Assembly: GCA_036936605.1 (NCBI GenBank)
Contig: JAUPFV010000001.1
Location: 217,339,530 to 217,403,529, forward strand
Direction of reading: 5' to 3'
Source: Limnanthes douglasii subsp. nivea
Taxonomy: Eukaryota; Streptophyta; Magnoliopsida; Brassicales; Limnanthaceae
Length of the DNA stretch: 64,000 nucleotides
Below are positions 23,596-35,762 of this stretch, one piece after another. Position 1 is the stretch's first letter, and every line of letters begins with the position of its first letter. The notes below the pieces were generated by a model, which worked only from the letters and a program-made list of their open reading frames with translations, ran no database searches and was not told the DNA's origin. The translations under genes were made by a program, and so were the position numbers.

Positions 23596-24465
23596 TGATG
23601 TGTTCCTCGCGGGAAGAACACACTTCCAAAATCTCAACGGCCGAAAGGAAGTTGCGGAAGAAGAACTGGATGGTCAGATAGTACGAGGCGAGGTGATGGT
23701 GGAGGGATTGGCTATATCATCAAGAGATGATTCTTCTTGGAAAAATCGCCTGAAATCCAAACGGATATGACACACCGGTAGATTCAGGGATTTCGTGAAC
23801 GACAATTGGATGTTACACACCAAAAGGGATTCACGAGAGAACGATCGAAAATTTGAGAGGAAAACTCAATAAAGATTTTGTAATTCAGAAATTCGATACC
23901 AAATATAAGGAAATAAAGCGTTTAAATAGGCAAGTACATGAGCCAGCCAAGAGTCACGCGCATGGTAAAATGGCACAAAACACCATTCTTGAATAAAAAC
24001 AAAAATTAAAAGAAGACTTAATTGCAGTAGTTAGAACAACTCTACTTTAATGCTTTGATCTTGTAAGAGCCTATTCAAGCCCAGGAAACTTTAGCCAAAA
24101 ATGAGTTAACTTGTTCTTGGATGGCTTTGGTCTTTGATCGGGTCATAGGCCCACTTTGAATGGTCCAAGAGCTCTGGATGTCCGATTGCACTCTTCGGAT
24201 GTTTGGTTGTTCTCAAGCCTGACTTAGCATGTCCGACGAGTAGTTTAACCTCTTAGATTCTGATCATTTGGTCCTCGGGTCCTTTAGTTCACTAGTGTGC
24301 AACTGTGTTCCCCTGATATTCGGTTGTTCGAGGGCCTTACTTGGCATGTTCGATGACGCGTTCGACCTCTCACATTCTGATCCTTCGGTCCTCGCTGGTT
24401 CGAGCTGGAGCACAACATCCAACGGTGTTCCCCGGACGTTCGCTGGTTTGAGCTGGATCACATCA
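23596..24465 (-). repeat. 5' LTR (LTR B) of the CRM-like element
   Basis: 870 bp with intact TGATGTG...CACATCA ends. TATTTAAA at 23921-23928 on the minus strand is the probable TATA box. As in LTR A, the first about 430 bp keep the Pol-extension frame, here with two TGA stops and the motif GPMTRSKTKAIQEQVNSF. Confidence 0.95.
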
Positions 24466-24470
24466 CATCT

Positions 24471-25714
24471 TATTTTATATCTAAGCTTTCTAATGGGTAT
24501 TTTAGATCCCGACGACTACTTCATATGTTCATATTATCCTGAAATGCAACACAATAATTTATTTGAGTATGGGAGACTATTGTTCACACATGGATACTTT
24601 GTATGTTTATTCTTTGGAACTGTATTGATAACTCTTCATATCACCATAGTGATCCTTACTAGCTAATCATATAGGAAAAAAGTTTGGGTTTTGACGCCAA
24701 AGATCGTGATTGTGTGCATTACCCGACGCAAAGATATATTTGCATATATTTTTTCAAATGTGAGAAAATCTTTGCATCATGTCATTTTGGCTTCACACAT
24801 TGCATACTCATGCACAACTGGATTGTAGTGTTGAATACTTTTGGTTAAGTATGCAATGAAATAGTCAAATCGTCCTGAAGACAGTTTTGGTTATTTTTAG
24901 TGGTGCTCGTGAACCAATAATGTTTTTTCTTAAATAATTGTTTTAACGAATTAATATATAGTGTTATGTTCCAAAGGTATCTTCTGAGAGTTACGGCGAG
25001 TTAGCTCATATGAATGTATGTCTGAACTTAAAATGTAATAAATTTAGACATTTATATTATTTTATACGATAATTAAAATTGATTATTGTATTTAGTATTA
25101 TATAACTACTCATTGACATTAAATATAGGTAACACTTATAAGATTATATAAGTATAATTGAAAAATAATACGTTTGTCCATTAAGAATCCCAAGCTATGT
25201 TGGACAATTAATTACTTTTACTCGAGAAATTTAAGCGGGGATGAAATGACTATACTAAAGAGGTAATATCCAATTTTATAATCATAATGATAGTTTGGGA
25301 TCCCCTTACCAAACCTCTTAAATCGTTCTTGTTACTAATTATTTAATATTACAAAATTGCATATTGTTTGCAACCAAATTATTTATATCTTTTTTTACTA
25401 TATCAAAAAATATATTATTAAAATACAATGTTAAACTTTTTTAAAGATTTTAATCGATCAAAATATATAATTATAAAATAAATCAAAATTTTAAAAATAG
25501 GATTTATAAATAAATAAAAATAAAAATTAATATTAAATAAAAAACATATATGAGAACATATTTTATGGATATAAATTATACTTTATTATTTAAAATCTAC
25601 CGATTAACTTAGATATTTTCAATCATAAAACTTATGCGTATAACTAATAAAAGGGTTAGTAATATAGTATTGTTAAGTGAGAAAGGAGTTTAAAAGATAA
25701 AACATTATTAATAC
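24471..25714. other. AT-rich sequence without recognised gene
   Basis: No long frame or known motif on either strand; increasingly AT-rich to the right. Confidence 0.6.
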
Positions 25715-25722
25715 CTTATCAT

Positions 25723-25925
25723 TAGTGCTGGTAATATATCCTTTGTGGGTCGGGTTGGGTCTATCCGCCCAACCAGATTTTTGACATTTTGAGTATGAAT
25801 CTAGTTAGACTTGTTTTTGGGTTTATATTTGTAAATCCGAATTCGTTCATTCATGTCCGTCGGTCAATTCAGTCGGATTCGCAGATATTAATTTTAATAA
25901 TTTTTAATTTATTTTAAATATATTA

Positions 25926-25997
<72 letters not shown>

Positions 25998-26181
25998 ATA
26001 TTATAATTTTCGGGTTGGAAGGTCGGACAAATTAGAAACTCTAGCCCGGCCCGGCTCGGTCACGGTTTACAATTGTTTAATCCAAACTCGATTTGTTCTA
26101 TATTCGGGTCGGACAAAACTCGATCAGACCGGATCGGATCGGATCGAATCGGACCGGACGACATCTGAATTGCTATCCCTA
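25723..26181. mobile_element. Probable hAT-type MITE
   Basis: The ends TAGTGCTGGTAAT and (inverted) TAGGGATAGCAAT resemble hAT terminal repeats. They are flanked by imperfect 8-bp direct repeats CTTATCAT (25715-25722) and CTTATTAC (26182-26189), the duplication length of hAT elements. The interior holds GGGTCGGG/CCCGGCCC-type motifs, a CGGATCGGATCGGATCG run (about 26128-26147) and a 60-bp (AT)n microsatellite. Confidence 0.55.
25928..25990. repeat. (AT)n microsatellite
   Basis: About 31 AT units inside the MITE-like element. Confidence 0.95.
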
Positions 26182-26189
26182 CTTATTAC

Positions 26190-27430
26190 AATAAGTTTAT
26201 GAGATTTTTTTTTATTTTTTTATAAATTTTCAATTGGTTATTTTTAAAAAAATTAAAAATAGTCAAGATTATACTATAATAAATAATAAAAATAAAAAAT
26301 CATATTACTCATAAGTAATGTTTTTTTTTTGTAGTTAAGAATAAAACCAATACATAAATAAAATTATTATATTAAAACTTTAATTTAATATTGTTATACA
26401 TTAATTTAGATTTACTATATCATACCAAATTTGGTTAGACCTCGATATATCGATATAGTAAGATAATATGAACATACAATTTCACTTTTGATGATAGTTC
26501 ACTATGCATTTTTAAGCGTGTTATATCAGGTTTTCTACGTAGACAATTAAGGTACTCGTAAATTTAACTACCAAAATCTATATTTTTCAATGCTTTAGAT
26601 TTTTAAACTTATCTAAATTCGATAAATGCAAAATGGCGATAAAAATATTTGCACTAGAGTTCATTATGTATAAAAGAAATGATGAAATTTATGAAAAAAA
26701 TAGTTGTAATACATGATCAAATTTTAAAATTTATTTTGGACTGACTTCTTGTGAGATTCTTCATTATTAACTCTATGCTTTATATTTTTACATCTCATTT
26801 TAATAAATATGAAATTCGTATTTGTTATCAATGTCAAAATTGAAAAATAATATGAGAAAATGATTAACTTTTTACACACAAAAGGCTTGTTTAGTAAAAT
26901 TCTAAAAAACATATATAAGCTAATATGAGAGGTATATTAGTCGGACTATATTTTATATTTTAAGAAGGTTAAGTAAATTTAGCACCAAAAGTGAATTTCT
27001 ATTTAAAGATATAGGATAAATCCATAAATAATGTGAAAGGTTCTTTATGTAAAGTACAATCTAATTATTGTTCACAAATCCTGAGGTTCGTAAATAACCA
27101 TGAGTCCTAAAGTTGATTCAAAAAGGTCATGTGTTTTGGGCTCGAATGTGGCTTGTTTTTATTAATTAATTATTGAGAAGGCGAATATTTTGATTTCTGA
27201 AGCTGCAAATGTATCTACAATTTACTATTGTAATCTTTATGAGAGGTACTTGTTCTTATTAAACTTGATCAAATCTTAAAGCTTCGCATTGTTGTTTTTG
27301 CAGTTACATGACTAGATTTTATTTTTTTGTTTCCGTATGGTTAACTACCAGTTGTGAATGAGTGAGCAATCTAACACGTTTAGCTCCGTAGATATGAGAT
27401 AACCTGAGTGAAATATATTGAATATCATAG
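26190..27430. other. AT-rich sequence without recognised gene
   Basis: Only short frames; nothing resembling a known protein, RNA gene or repeat boundary. Confidence 0.6.
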
Positions 27431-27436
27431 TTTTTT

Positions 27437-27503
27437 ATGTATGTATGTATGTATGTATGTATGTGTGTATGTATGTATGTGTGTATGTATGCATGTGTGT
27501 ATT

Positions 27504-27537
<34 letters not shown>

Positions 27538-27604
27538 TGTATGTATGTATGTATGTATGTATGTATGTACATATGCATGTATGTATGTATGCATGTATGT
27601 ATAT
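27437..27604. repeat. (ATGT)n tetranucleotide satellite
   Basis: About 40 units of ATGT with scattered GTGT, GCAT and ACAT variants. Because 4 is prime to 3 and the unit lacks a stop, all plus-strand frames read Met-Tyr-Val-Cys repeats and the minus strand reads His-Thr-Tyr-Ile repeats. These frames are artefacts. Confidence 0.95.
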
Positions 27605-28022
27605 AATGGAGATGATGAATGAATTTCCAATTGTTTTGGATTCTACATTTACCACTTTTTTAATTACACATAGTGTTCTTCTTGGATTTAATATTGTGCA
27701 TTTTGGATTTGCTTTCGATTGGGTATTTTTTTCGGTTTCTTTTTTGTTTAATTCTGATTGGGTTAGCGACGCTTTTTTGATTTGGATTCTTAAATTTCTT
27801 TTGGATTTACATTCGAGTTTGTAGGTTGTTTTATTTTGGATTTCGGTTTCGATTGGCTTAGAGAAGTTGTTTTGATTTGGATTTTAGATTAGGAATTTGG
27901 GTTTCAGTTTCGTTTCAGATTTGATTTTGTTTTGATTTTGATTTTTTTTTGTTTTGGATTTGATTTTGATTTTGATGTTGCTCGATTGTCTATATCAATT
28001 TGTTTAGTGCTTGTGGATTGTT

Positions 28023-29150
28023 ATGGCAAACATGACAAGAAAGCATAACTCTATGCAGTCTATTAGCACCTAAATTAATGGAAATAACTTTACATATTGG
28101 AGCTATGTTATGAAGAATTTTCTATGTGGTAATCATTTGTGGGGATATGCTTCAAGTACAAAATTCCACCTATTGATAAAACTTATGTTGAGAACCGTGG
28201 TACGTTGCTTGATGTGTGGGAAACCGATAACGTTAAGGTTATCACTTGGATTAATAGCTCTGTTACTCAACCGATTGGTACTCAGTTGGCTAAGTATGAA
28301 ACAACAGAATAGGTTTATGATCATTTGGAAAGATTGTATACTCAATCCAACTTCACTAGGCAATATCAGTTAGAGTATAATATTTGTGCCCTACAACAAA
28401 ATGATATGAGCACTTCTAATTTTATTTTTTTATGTCAGATTTGTAGAATCAATTAGCTCTTACAGAATCGGCATATTTGAAGGCGTGCACACATGGATAT
28501 TTTATTGTTGTGATATATCATTAGGAGAAATTGATAGCACCACACCACCGTCTGTATTGGACCCTAAGATTATGAAATCTTTTAGAAGTTCTCTTACACA
28601 GGTCTATCATCGTCTTCTACTTTCCTTCTACTTTATGGATTTTGGATTCTGGTGTGTTTCGTCATATAGCAAGTTGCATGTCATAGTTTGAGAAAGTGAT
28701 GTGGAATATTTAAAAATTAACACTTGAATATGGAACGGTTGAACTCCACAACCGCATTTTGACCGATCAAACTATTTTCGATCTTCAAGCCAAATCGCCA
28801 AATTGGAGAATGAGAGGACCAAATATGTGCACAGTGAAGATATATAGGACTATATCAGTTTTATGGTAGACAAATATAAGATCCGGCAAGAAATTATTTT
28901 AGAATTCCATCGATGTTTCCCCAATCTTAGGCCATGACCATTTTGGAGACATGTCTCAGAAGTGAAACTCCCTTTGGGGGTATCACCGGAGATCGAACCG
29001 GATTTATGTCCACCTTCGTAAGAAGAAAAAGAGAGGAGTTTGTTGGGGTAAATCGGATCATCCTAAGTCTAGACCTTGAAAATCCGTTGGGTTTGAAGTT
29101 TAAGGCTGAGGCGATGCCTCTGCTCCTCAAAAAAATGTTACTCATGAAGC
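28023..29150 (+). pseudogene. Ty1/copia gag and protease-start remnant
   Basis: From the ATG at 28023 the frame reads an N-terminus, then INGNNFTYWSYVMKNFLCGN and LWGYAS, the start of copia gag. After a frameshift it continues (TLLDVWETDNVKVITWINSS, IGTQLAKYETTE, YDHLERLYTQSNFTRQYQLE). Near 28636-28670 WILDSGVFRHIAS matches the copia protease active site DSGAS. 28980-29140 is Lys/Arg-rich and may be a displaced gag end. It is broken by many stops. Confidence 0.75.
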
Positions 29151-29354
29151 TAAATAATTCTAAGTCCTTATTCGTTGTATTTTTATAATCTTTTAAATCA
29201 CTAAAAGTCCTCAAGTTGGGAATGCATTTTGTATCACGTAGTCTGAGTCATGCGTAATACTTATGTAAATGATTTGTCATGAATTGAACAAAAACTTTGA
29301 TTATACAATTCGAATTTTCACTTTGAGATCGAACACTTGTTGATGATTTTACTT

Positions 29355-29590
29355 TTATATGATAATGGGATTTTTGTTTTACCCAAAAATATCAAAATCA
29401 AAACTTGCAGTAGGCCCATCTATTATGAGATTATTTTAGGTGATAAGGGGAGTTTCGTTTTACCCAAACCCCTCGGCTCAGAGCTCGTAGTAAGACCATC
29501 TTGTTGTTGGAGTTTTTCAGTGAAAAATGAGTTTAGGTTTACCCACCCCTCGATTTCGGAGCTCGCAATAGACTTATCTTTTACAGAATT
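29355..29590. repeat. Three diverged tandem repeats of about 80-90 bp
   Basis: Each unit contains a variant of GTTTTACCCAAACCCCTCG followed by CAGAGCTCGTAGTAGAC(C)ATCT (best copies at about 29440-29500 and 29530-29580; a weaker one at 29370-29420). Confidence 0.55.
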
Positions 29591-29599
29591 GTTTCTTCG

Positions 29600-31572
29600 A
29601 CATTCACTTCGTATAAAAAGTTTTAGTATCTTACAAAAGGTAATAATAAAACTTTCATCATGAATAGATTCTAAAGTTTACTAAAGACACACTTTGCTAA
29701 ACAAGCTAGTTTGCTATATCCATCCAGAGACTTTGAGTTCACAGATAATAAAAGAAAAAAACAAGTAAACAAGATAATTGTAAAAAGAGGCATAGGAATT
29801 ATCTCGGTTAGTCTTGCGAGATACTTGAATAAAAAGGTTAGAAAAAACGGAATAGATACTAACCATGATCCCGATAATTTTTATGTGATTAAGGGCCTCT
29901 TCCTCCTCGAATTAACTCGTACGATTCACACTCGTGGTCTGAGTCTATCTATTTACCTATGGGGATGGCTTGCTCATTGCTATTGTTGGGGACACGATAT
30001 AGATGACCACTAGAGAAAGTGTTCTCAACTATCACATCATTGCGCTCCTGTTCGTGGACAACCCACGGATCCCTGATCCTCCTACCTCAAAGAAACTCGA
30101 CCCATTACCTGCATTTCAACGTATTATGCCATTGTGCTTCACATAATTAAATAACTTACCATTATCTATTAGACTCCTGAAGCCTAGTCATTGAGGGAGG
30201 AAGCCTAAAAAACAACATGATTTGTTACGGAACAAGTAGTTGAAGTTTAAAAAAATAATGGAAGGGATGATACAGGTAGTGAGAAAATGGTAGAACATGT
30301 CAGAAACTAAAAGAAGAAGTAAGAGTGAACAGAAAAAATATTAAGAATAGTTCTCCTAAGCTGTTGTTCAAAATTTAATGGCTAAATTTTTAAAATACTA
30401 AAAACATGTTTTGTATTTTTAGACAATGTTTTAAACACGAGTTTTTATAGACTTTGTTTAAAAATTTACATAATGATGTTTCCGGTCCTAAAACCTTTAA
30501 TACAAACCGTTCACGTTTAAAACTTTTTTAAAACTAAATTACGTTTAAATTCTTTTTTATAAGTTTGAGTCTAATAAAATAGATCTTCATAATTTATAAA
30601 TTATATTTTTTGTTATTAGTGATCGTTTAGTCGATATATTTTATATTTTATAATTCATAATTTAAATATATTTTTATAAATTCTTTAGGTTAATTTGTTT
30701 TTGAAGTATTTATTTGTAAAAAAATGCTTTTATATCGATTTTTAAAAACAATACGATTTATTGTTTTTATATCAGTTTTTTAAAAAATGCTTTACTTACT
30801 CTCAGATAAATACAATTCAAACTTCGTATATTATGTTTCTTAAATTTAAAAAAAATATAAACCAAAAACTTTTCAAATTGAAAACATATCATATTTCATA
30901 AAGTTCGCGGTTGAGATTTAAAGTGGATGTACGTAAATTTGAAATAGAAATTATCATCTAAATCAATTCAGATAGTGGAAATATGATAAATTTTCTAATT
31001 CTTTTTTAATTTTATAAAACTGAGACAACAAATACTTTTAGGTTTGTATCTTTTCAATATAATTTTTAAAGTAAAAACCGATCAAATATAATACATTTTG
31101 GCGTGGACAATTTATAGTCAGGGAGGTATTTTGAGAGTTTGTAGGTTGATTGTAAATTTCTGAGTAGTGAGAGAATAGAGGTGTAAGCTTGTATTTAATG
31201 TGTTTTTTAAATCTAACTCATTTAATGAAGTTGGTTGAGATATTTCTATTAAACTTTTTATTCATGGGTTTTTCGGGTCGGACTCTGAATTCAGGTCAAA
31301 CTTTGAAGCCCAAATCATAAATGGTTCTAGTATACAGCTGAGTCACCATTGACCAAATTGGATTTTTCATGATGGAGTAGATGTAAAGTATATCTGAATT
31401 GCCCCTCTAGATAAACCAACACTACTCTACAATATCCGACCCTATCACTTTCAATTTTGAGATATTAAAAAAGACTCATATATTTTGAACTTTTTATTTT
31501 ATATATTTATTTTTAAAATAGTGATTTGAAATGTTTAATTTTTATAATTTTAAATGAAATCATAAAAAAATG

Positions 31573-31616
<44 letters not shown>

Positions 31617-33060
31617 TAATTTTAAAGTAAATTGTGTAAGATTTTAGTTATTTTTTGCTTTTTAAACTTTTAAATGAGTGTATTATTTTTGTTTCTTTGT
31701 TAAAGTTTTAGTAAAATAAAAACTTATATGAATTTTATATTATTTTTTTCAATGACAATAAAAAATAAAATTCACTATTACTTTTCAATATCAAAGTTTG
31801 TACAATACTACTTGGGTATTGTTACAAAAATACAAGCAAACATCGTCATCAAATATTATAAAAGATTAAATACAACTTCTAAGTATCTAGGAATATATTG
31901 AGTTACTAATCCTATAGTTTTATTTGTTTAGTTATATATATATTATATTATATATATATATATATATATATAACTTTTTGTAATCGATAATCGTAAGAAT
32001 AATGTTATTCGATAGTATTAGCATAAATTGTTTTTTTATTTCTACATTCCTGCATCAACTTCGTTCATCGTTTTTTTTTCAATGTAGTCGTTGTTTTTTA
32101 AATTTTATTATGATTTGACCATTATCAAAGTGAAATGTCTAATTACTATCACATTGGATATATAATTTGAAAAATACCAATCATGGATAATCTTATTCAA
32201 GGTTCAAGCCCGGGTTCATAATATTTTTGAACATATTGTATCGTCAACAAAAAAGATATAAAATCAGGTTTATGGGAAAAAAGATATAAAATCAGGTTTA
32301 TGAGAAAAAAGATTTATGCCACAATTCCTCCAATTTTCCTCAATTTCATTATCGTTGATGATAAATCAACGCAACATTCTCGGGAAAGCATCGACAATCT
32401 CTTCCATATTAACAAGCACTTGCTATCCATGTTTCTCAACCATGAGTTCTCTACCATGGAGCTTGGCAAATTATATACCACCAACTTATATTGCAATTGT
32501 CTCAAGAGTCCCACCGAGCAGCTAAACAAATATTGGGGCTCTTTTTCAATGATCATGCAATAGTTTTGATGCTACTTTAAAGTTTAATGAACCACACATA
32601 TACTTTTTTATGGTTATCTAAAATAAGAAAAAAAGTACTTTCACAGTGGTATATTCCATACTTTCTTTGGTAGAGAAGAACCTGCAAGGTCGTGCTCAAT
32701 ATGAGTATGGTACTTTTATCTTCATTTCCCATGATTCACTGATCGATGGTCGTTCAAATGTCTCGTATATTCTTGACTATCTACTTTTGTAATCATTTGT
32801 GTATTTATCATGATATTGTTTACCATGGAACTTCAAACACAAAGTATAAAGAAGTTCATTGGATTGTCCAACGTCAGACGCCACTATGATAATGACTTTA
32901 ACGGGCATCATATGCTTCGTAGTCGTGGTTTTCAACATCATCAATGTCAGCATTCTTCTTGGTTTTCATGGGCACTATGGTCATATCTTGCATGCTCTTA
33001 TTCAAATTTTAATAGTTGAGTCATGCCAAGTCTCTTTTAAATGAAACCATAATAGCAACA
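29600..33060. other. Mostly non-coding; one unrecognised 100-codon frame
   Basis: 29711-30013 (+) is an open frame starting MLYPSRDFEF that I do not recognise; sequence just after it (30000-30140) also looks protein-like in another frame. The rest is AT-rich, with (AT)n runs at 31576-31611 and 31933-31972 and a 28-bp tandem duplication at 32249-32304. Confidence 0.5.
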
Positions 33061-33169
33061 TGACATGTAGTATGACATGCAACATGACATCATTTTCTTA
33101 TCATCTCGCCTCAGCATTCGGTCTATTTGCCGTTATAACACATCCACCTGACATCAAATGTGCCATGAA

Positions 33170-33570
33170 TACTCTCACGATCAATATGAGGATGCAAAAT
33201 GATATATTGATATCGGTGTAATTTCTCACATGAATTTTTCCAAATGTGAACTCTCATCTTAATTTTCAATTGAACAAAATATTTGTATTATTGTTGATAG
33301 CGACTATTTAATTCCAGCTCATGGGTATGGTGATGCAAAACTATTCTTTCTAAACACCCCTTATTACATTTGCATCATCTTCTTTATGACTCTTAAATTG
33401 TGAAATTTTTATTGTTGGTAACTCATTATCTATGTAATTTGATCTATTGTAAGTGATTGTGCAAGTCAACATGCAGAATGGAATTTTGAGGGACTTCTAG
33501 TCTGGTGGTTAAATTGACAACCATTCGTATTGTTCTCAGCCTTACCATGTCAAAATATGACCCACTCACC
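33170..33570 (+). pseudogene. Ty1/copia protease region remnant
   Basis: Read across frames, YIDIGVISHM (about 33208-33237) corresponds to the copia protease DTGATSHM motif, with the catalytic triad sequence damaged. It is followed by IIVDSDYLIPAHGYGDAKL, matching the IxVGNGxxIPVxGxG segment. The integrase normally found next is missing; RT follows directly. Confidence 0.6.
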
Positions 33571-33579
33571 AGTTTGGTG

Positions 33580-34786
33580 TGAAAAATATCTTATTACATT
33601 GCGAAATCAAAATAATTATGCATATGCATCAATTTATGAGGTCTAAATATCCAGATTATTCATCATATGTTTGCTTATTAAAAAAGTATTTGTATGAGCT
33701 CAAGCAAGCTCCTCGAGTTTGGTATCGGTAGTTTGTTGATTATTCAGTCTTGATTTCCATTATAGCACATCAGAACACTCTCTCTTCATATATCTACAAG
33801 GTAAAACTATGGCTTAAATTATTTTATATGTAGATCATATCATTTTGATAGCTTCCTCTAATGATCTGCGTAAGTTTATCATCTTCTTTCTTCATTCGAG
33901 AAGTTTCTTATGAAATTTTTTTTAGGGTCGTTGATTTACTTCTTGAGTAGTGTTTTCATCTGTCATGCATATGGTTTGTATCCTAATAAAATTACACTGT
34001 TAGAATAATTTATTAAGCAAATATGTTCTCATATAATTTATCATCCACTCCAATTGACATTACACCCAAGCTCAATACTCACTATAGTACCATATATGAG
34101 GACCCTACTCATTATTAGAGTATTGTCAAGGATCTCCAGTACTTCACACTTACATAAATTGGCATCACATATGTTGTGCAATAAATGTGTTTATTTATGC
34201 ATGATCCATTGGAGATTCATATGCATGCACTCAAACTCGTTGTCTAATATTTCCAAGATATACTTGATAATGGGTTACATCTTTATCCATCTACGATTTC
34301 CACTCTCTGTTCTTATACTGTTGTTGATTGGGGTGGTTGTCTGTATACACACAATGCACGTCAGACTACTTTGTATTTATTGGTGGTAATATGGCATCTT
34401 AGCACGTCAAAGAACAACACGCGTTGTCTCGTCCCGGTGCTGAGGCTGAACCTCGAGAGGTCACCTAGTTTTTTAGTCATATTGGTTACAAAATCTTATT
34501 TTCAAGTTTTATTGTCCTATTTAGAAAACTACATTGGTCTATAATGATAATATTGGTGAAATATATATATCTAGTAATATGGTCAAACGTTAGTGCACTA
34601 AATATATTGAGATAAGTATTCACTTTATTTGTGAAAACATTGTTAAGGTACATGTTTGCGCTCTCCATGTTCTGTCACTTCACCAGATTGTAGATATCGT
34701 TACAAATGGTATTTCTTTGGGTTTATTTTGAAAATTTTCAGGACAGTCTTAAAGTTCGTATTCCTCTTGTTTCAACTGCAGGGTAG
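33580..34786 (+). pseudogene. Ty1/copia reverse transcriptase and RNase H remnant
   Basis: Across frames: YVCLLKKYLYELKQAPRVWY (about 33665-33730), the RT YGLKQAPR block; ITPKLNTHYSTIYEDPTHY; LQYFTLT (34138); VCLFMHDPLEIHMHALKLVV (34188-34240); HLYPSTISTLCSYT..DWGGC (34280-34340); and the RNase H end KYIEISIHFICENIVKVHVC (34600-34660). It ends just before LTR-like sequence beginning TGTTAATATATAC at 34787. Stops throughout. Confidence 0.8.
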
Positions 34787-35490
34787 TGTTAATATATACT
34801 AGAATATACTAGTTAAAGATATCAGTCACTCCAAAATATCTTGTGATAGTTTAGGTTACCAATTTTATAACTAGATTTGATTAACTCTAGAGAGATGCTA
34901 GTTATATACTAGTTAATCCCAATTTTCTAATGAGATGTTGAGTTAACGATTTTATAACTATAAAAAAAACGGTATATTCTTTCAAATATAACAAAAAAAT
35001 GTATTATATGCTCTTAAAGATAGTGAAAAATAATAATACTTAAATGCGATAGTGAATAGGTTGTAAATATATATTTTCAAATAATTTTTTTTATTTATAC
35101 CTTCAAAAATATGGAAAAAAAATACTTAAATGCTATAAGATGGATATTGGATCTATTGGATTGGTTTGTTTTCATCTTAATTTTAAAAAACTCAACGCGT
35201 ATTTTTTATTTAACATTTTTAAAATTAAAAAATATATACTCAATAGGTTATATTTTGTCATTTCAGTAAAAACATGCCAAATTATGTTATTTTTTTATCA
35301 CAATCGTAAAAAAAATATAATATTAACAAGCTTGGTCAAATAAATTTAAAATCAAAAACAGAAAAACAACTTGTTCGAAAATTCCACTAAGACACATAAT
35401 TCAAGATTAATATATTTGGAAGTTGGAACAAATAAAACCGGAAAGAAATCAGATGATACGGTATTTTACTTTATAAGATGCCACGCATAT
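34787..35490 (+). repeat. Possible copia 3' LTR and AT-rich flank
   Basis: TGTTAATATATACTAG begins right after the RNase H tail and a purine-containing stretch (GCAGGGTAG), as expected for a 3' LTR. Its right end was not found. The rest up to the Mutator-like element is AT-rich. Confidence 0.35.
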
Positions 35491-35499
35491 TTTACTCTA

Positions 35500-35545
35500 G
35501 GAAATTGCTAAAAAATGGGCCAAAACTACTCCGCGAAGTCGCATG
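35500..35545 (+). repeat. Left terminal inverted repeat of the MULE
   Basis: Matches the inverted right end (43534-43490) at about 36 of 41 positions, including GCTAAAAAA, GGGCCAAAA and TACTCCGCGAAGTCG. Confidence 0.9.
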
Positions 35546-35762
35546 TTTCTGATTTTAAATATTTACAAAAATGTCACTAGGCAAAAAACCCAAAAAACCC
35601 TTTGAAGTCTAAATATTTACAAGTGATGCCATTGAAGAGAACCAAACTACTCCATGAAGTTGCAAACATAATTTCAAACTTCATCTTCTCCAAACCTACT
35701 AAAAATAGAAACTTAACAACCAACAAAACCCATTTTTTAAAAAAATTCAAAACCTTTACAAC

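Larger units (their letters stand above)
17991..24465 (-). mobile_element. Full-length CRM-like Ty3/gypsy retrotransposon (coding region broken)
   Basis: Both LTRs begin and end with TGATGTG/CACATCA (the inner end of LTR A is mutated to TAATATG on the minus strand). The element is flanked by the 5-bp duplication CATCT (17986-17990 and 24466-24470). On the minus strand the order is 5' LTR (24465-23596), tRNA-iMet primer site, gag, protease, RT, RNase H, integrase, PPT, 3' LTR (18876-17991). Pol runs on into the 3' LTR. The LTRs differ by roughly 7-8% by eye over their first 370 bp, mostly transitions, so the insertion is not recent. Confidence 0.95.

Noticed and set aside
27319..27824. Long Met-Tyr-Val-Cys and His-Thr-Tyr-Ile frames on both strands
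   Set aside because: They are the translation of an (ATGT)n satellite, which lacks stops in all frames; no gene.
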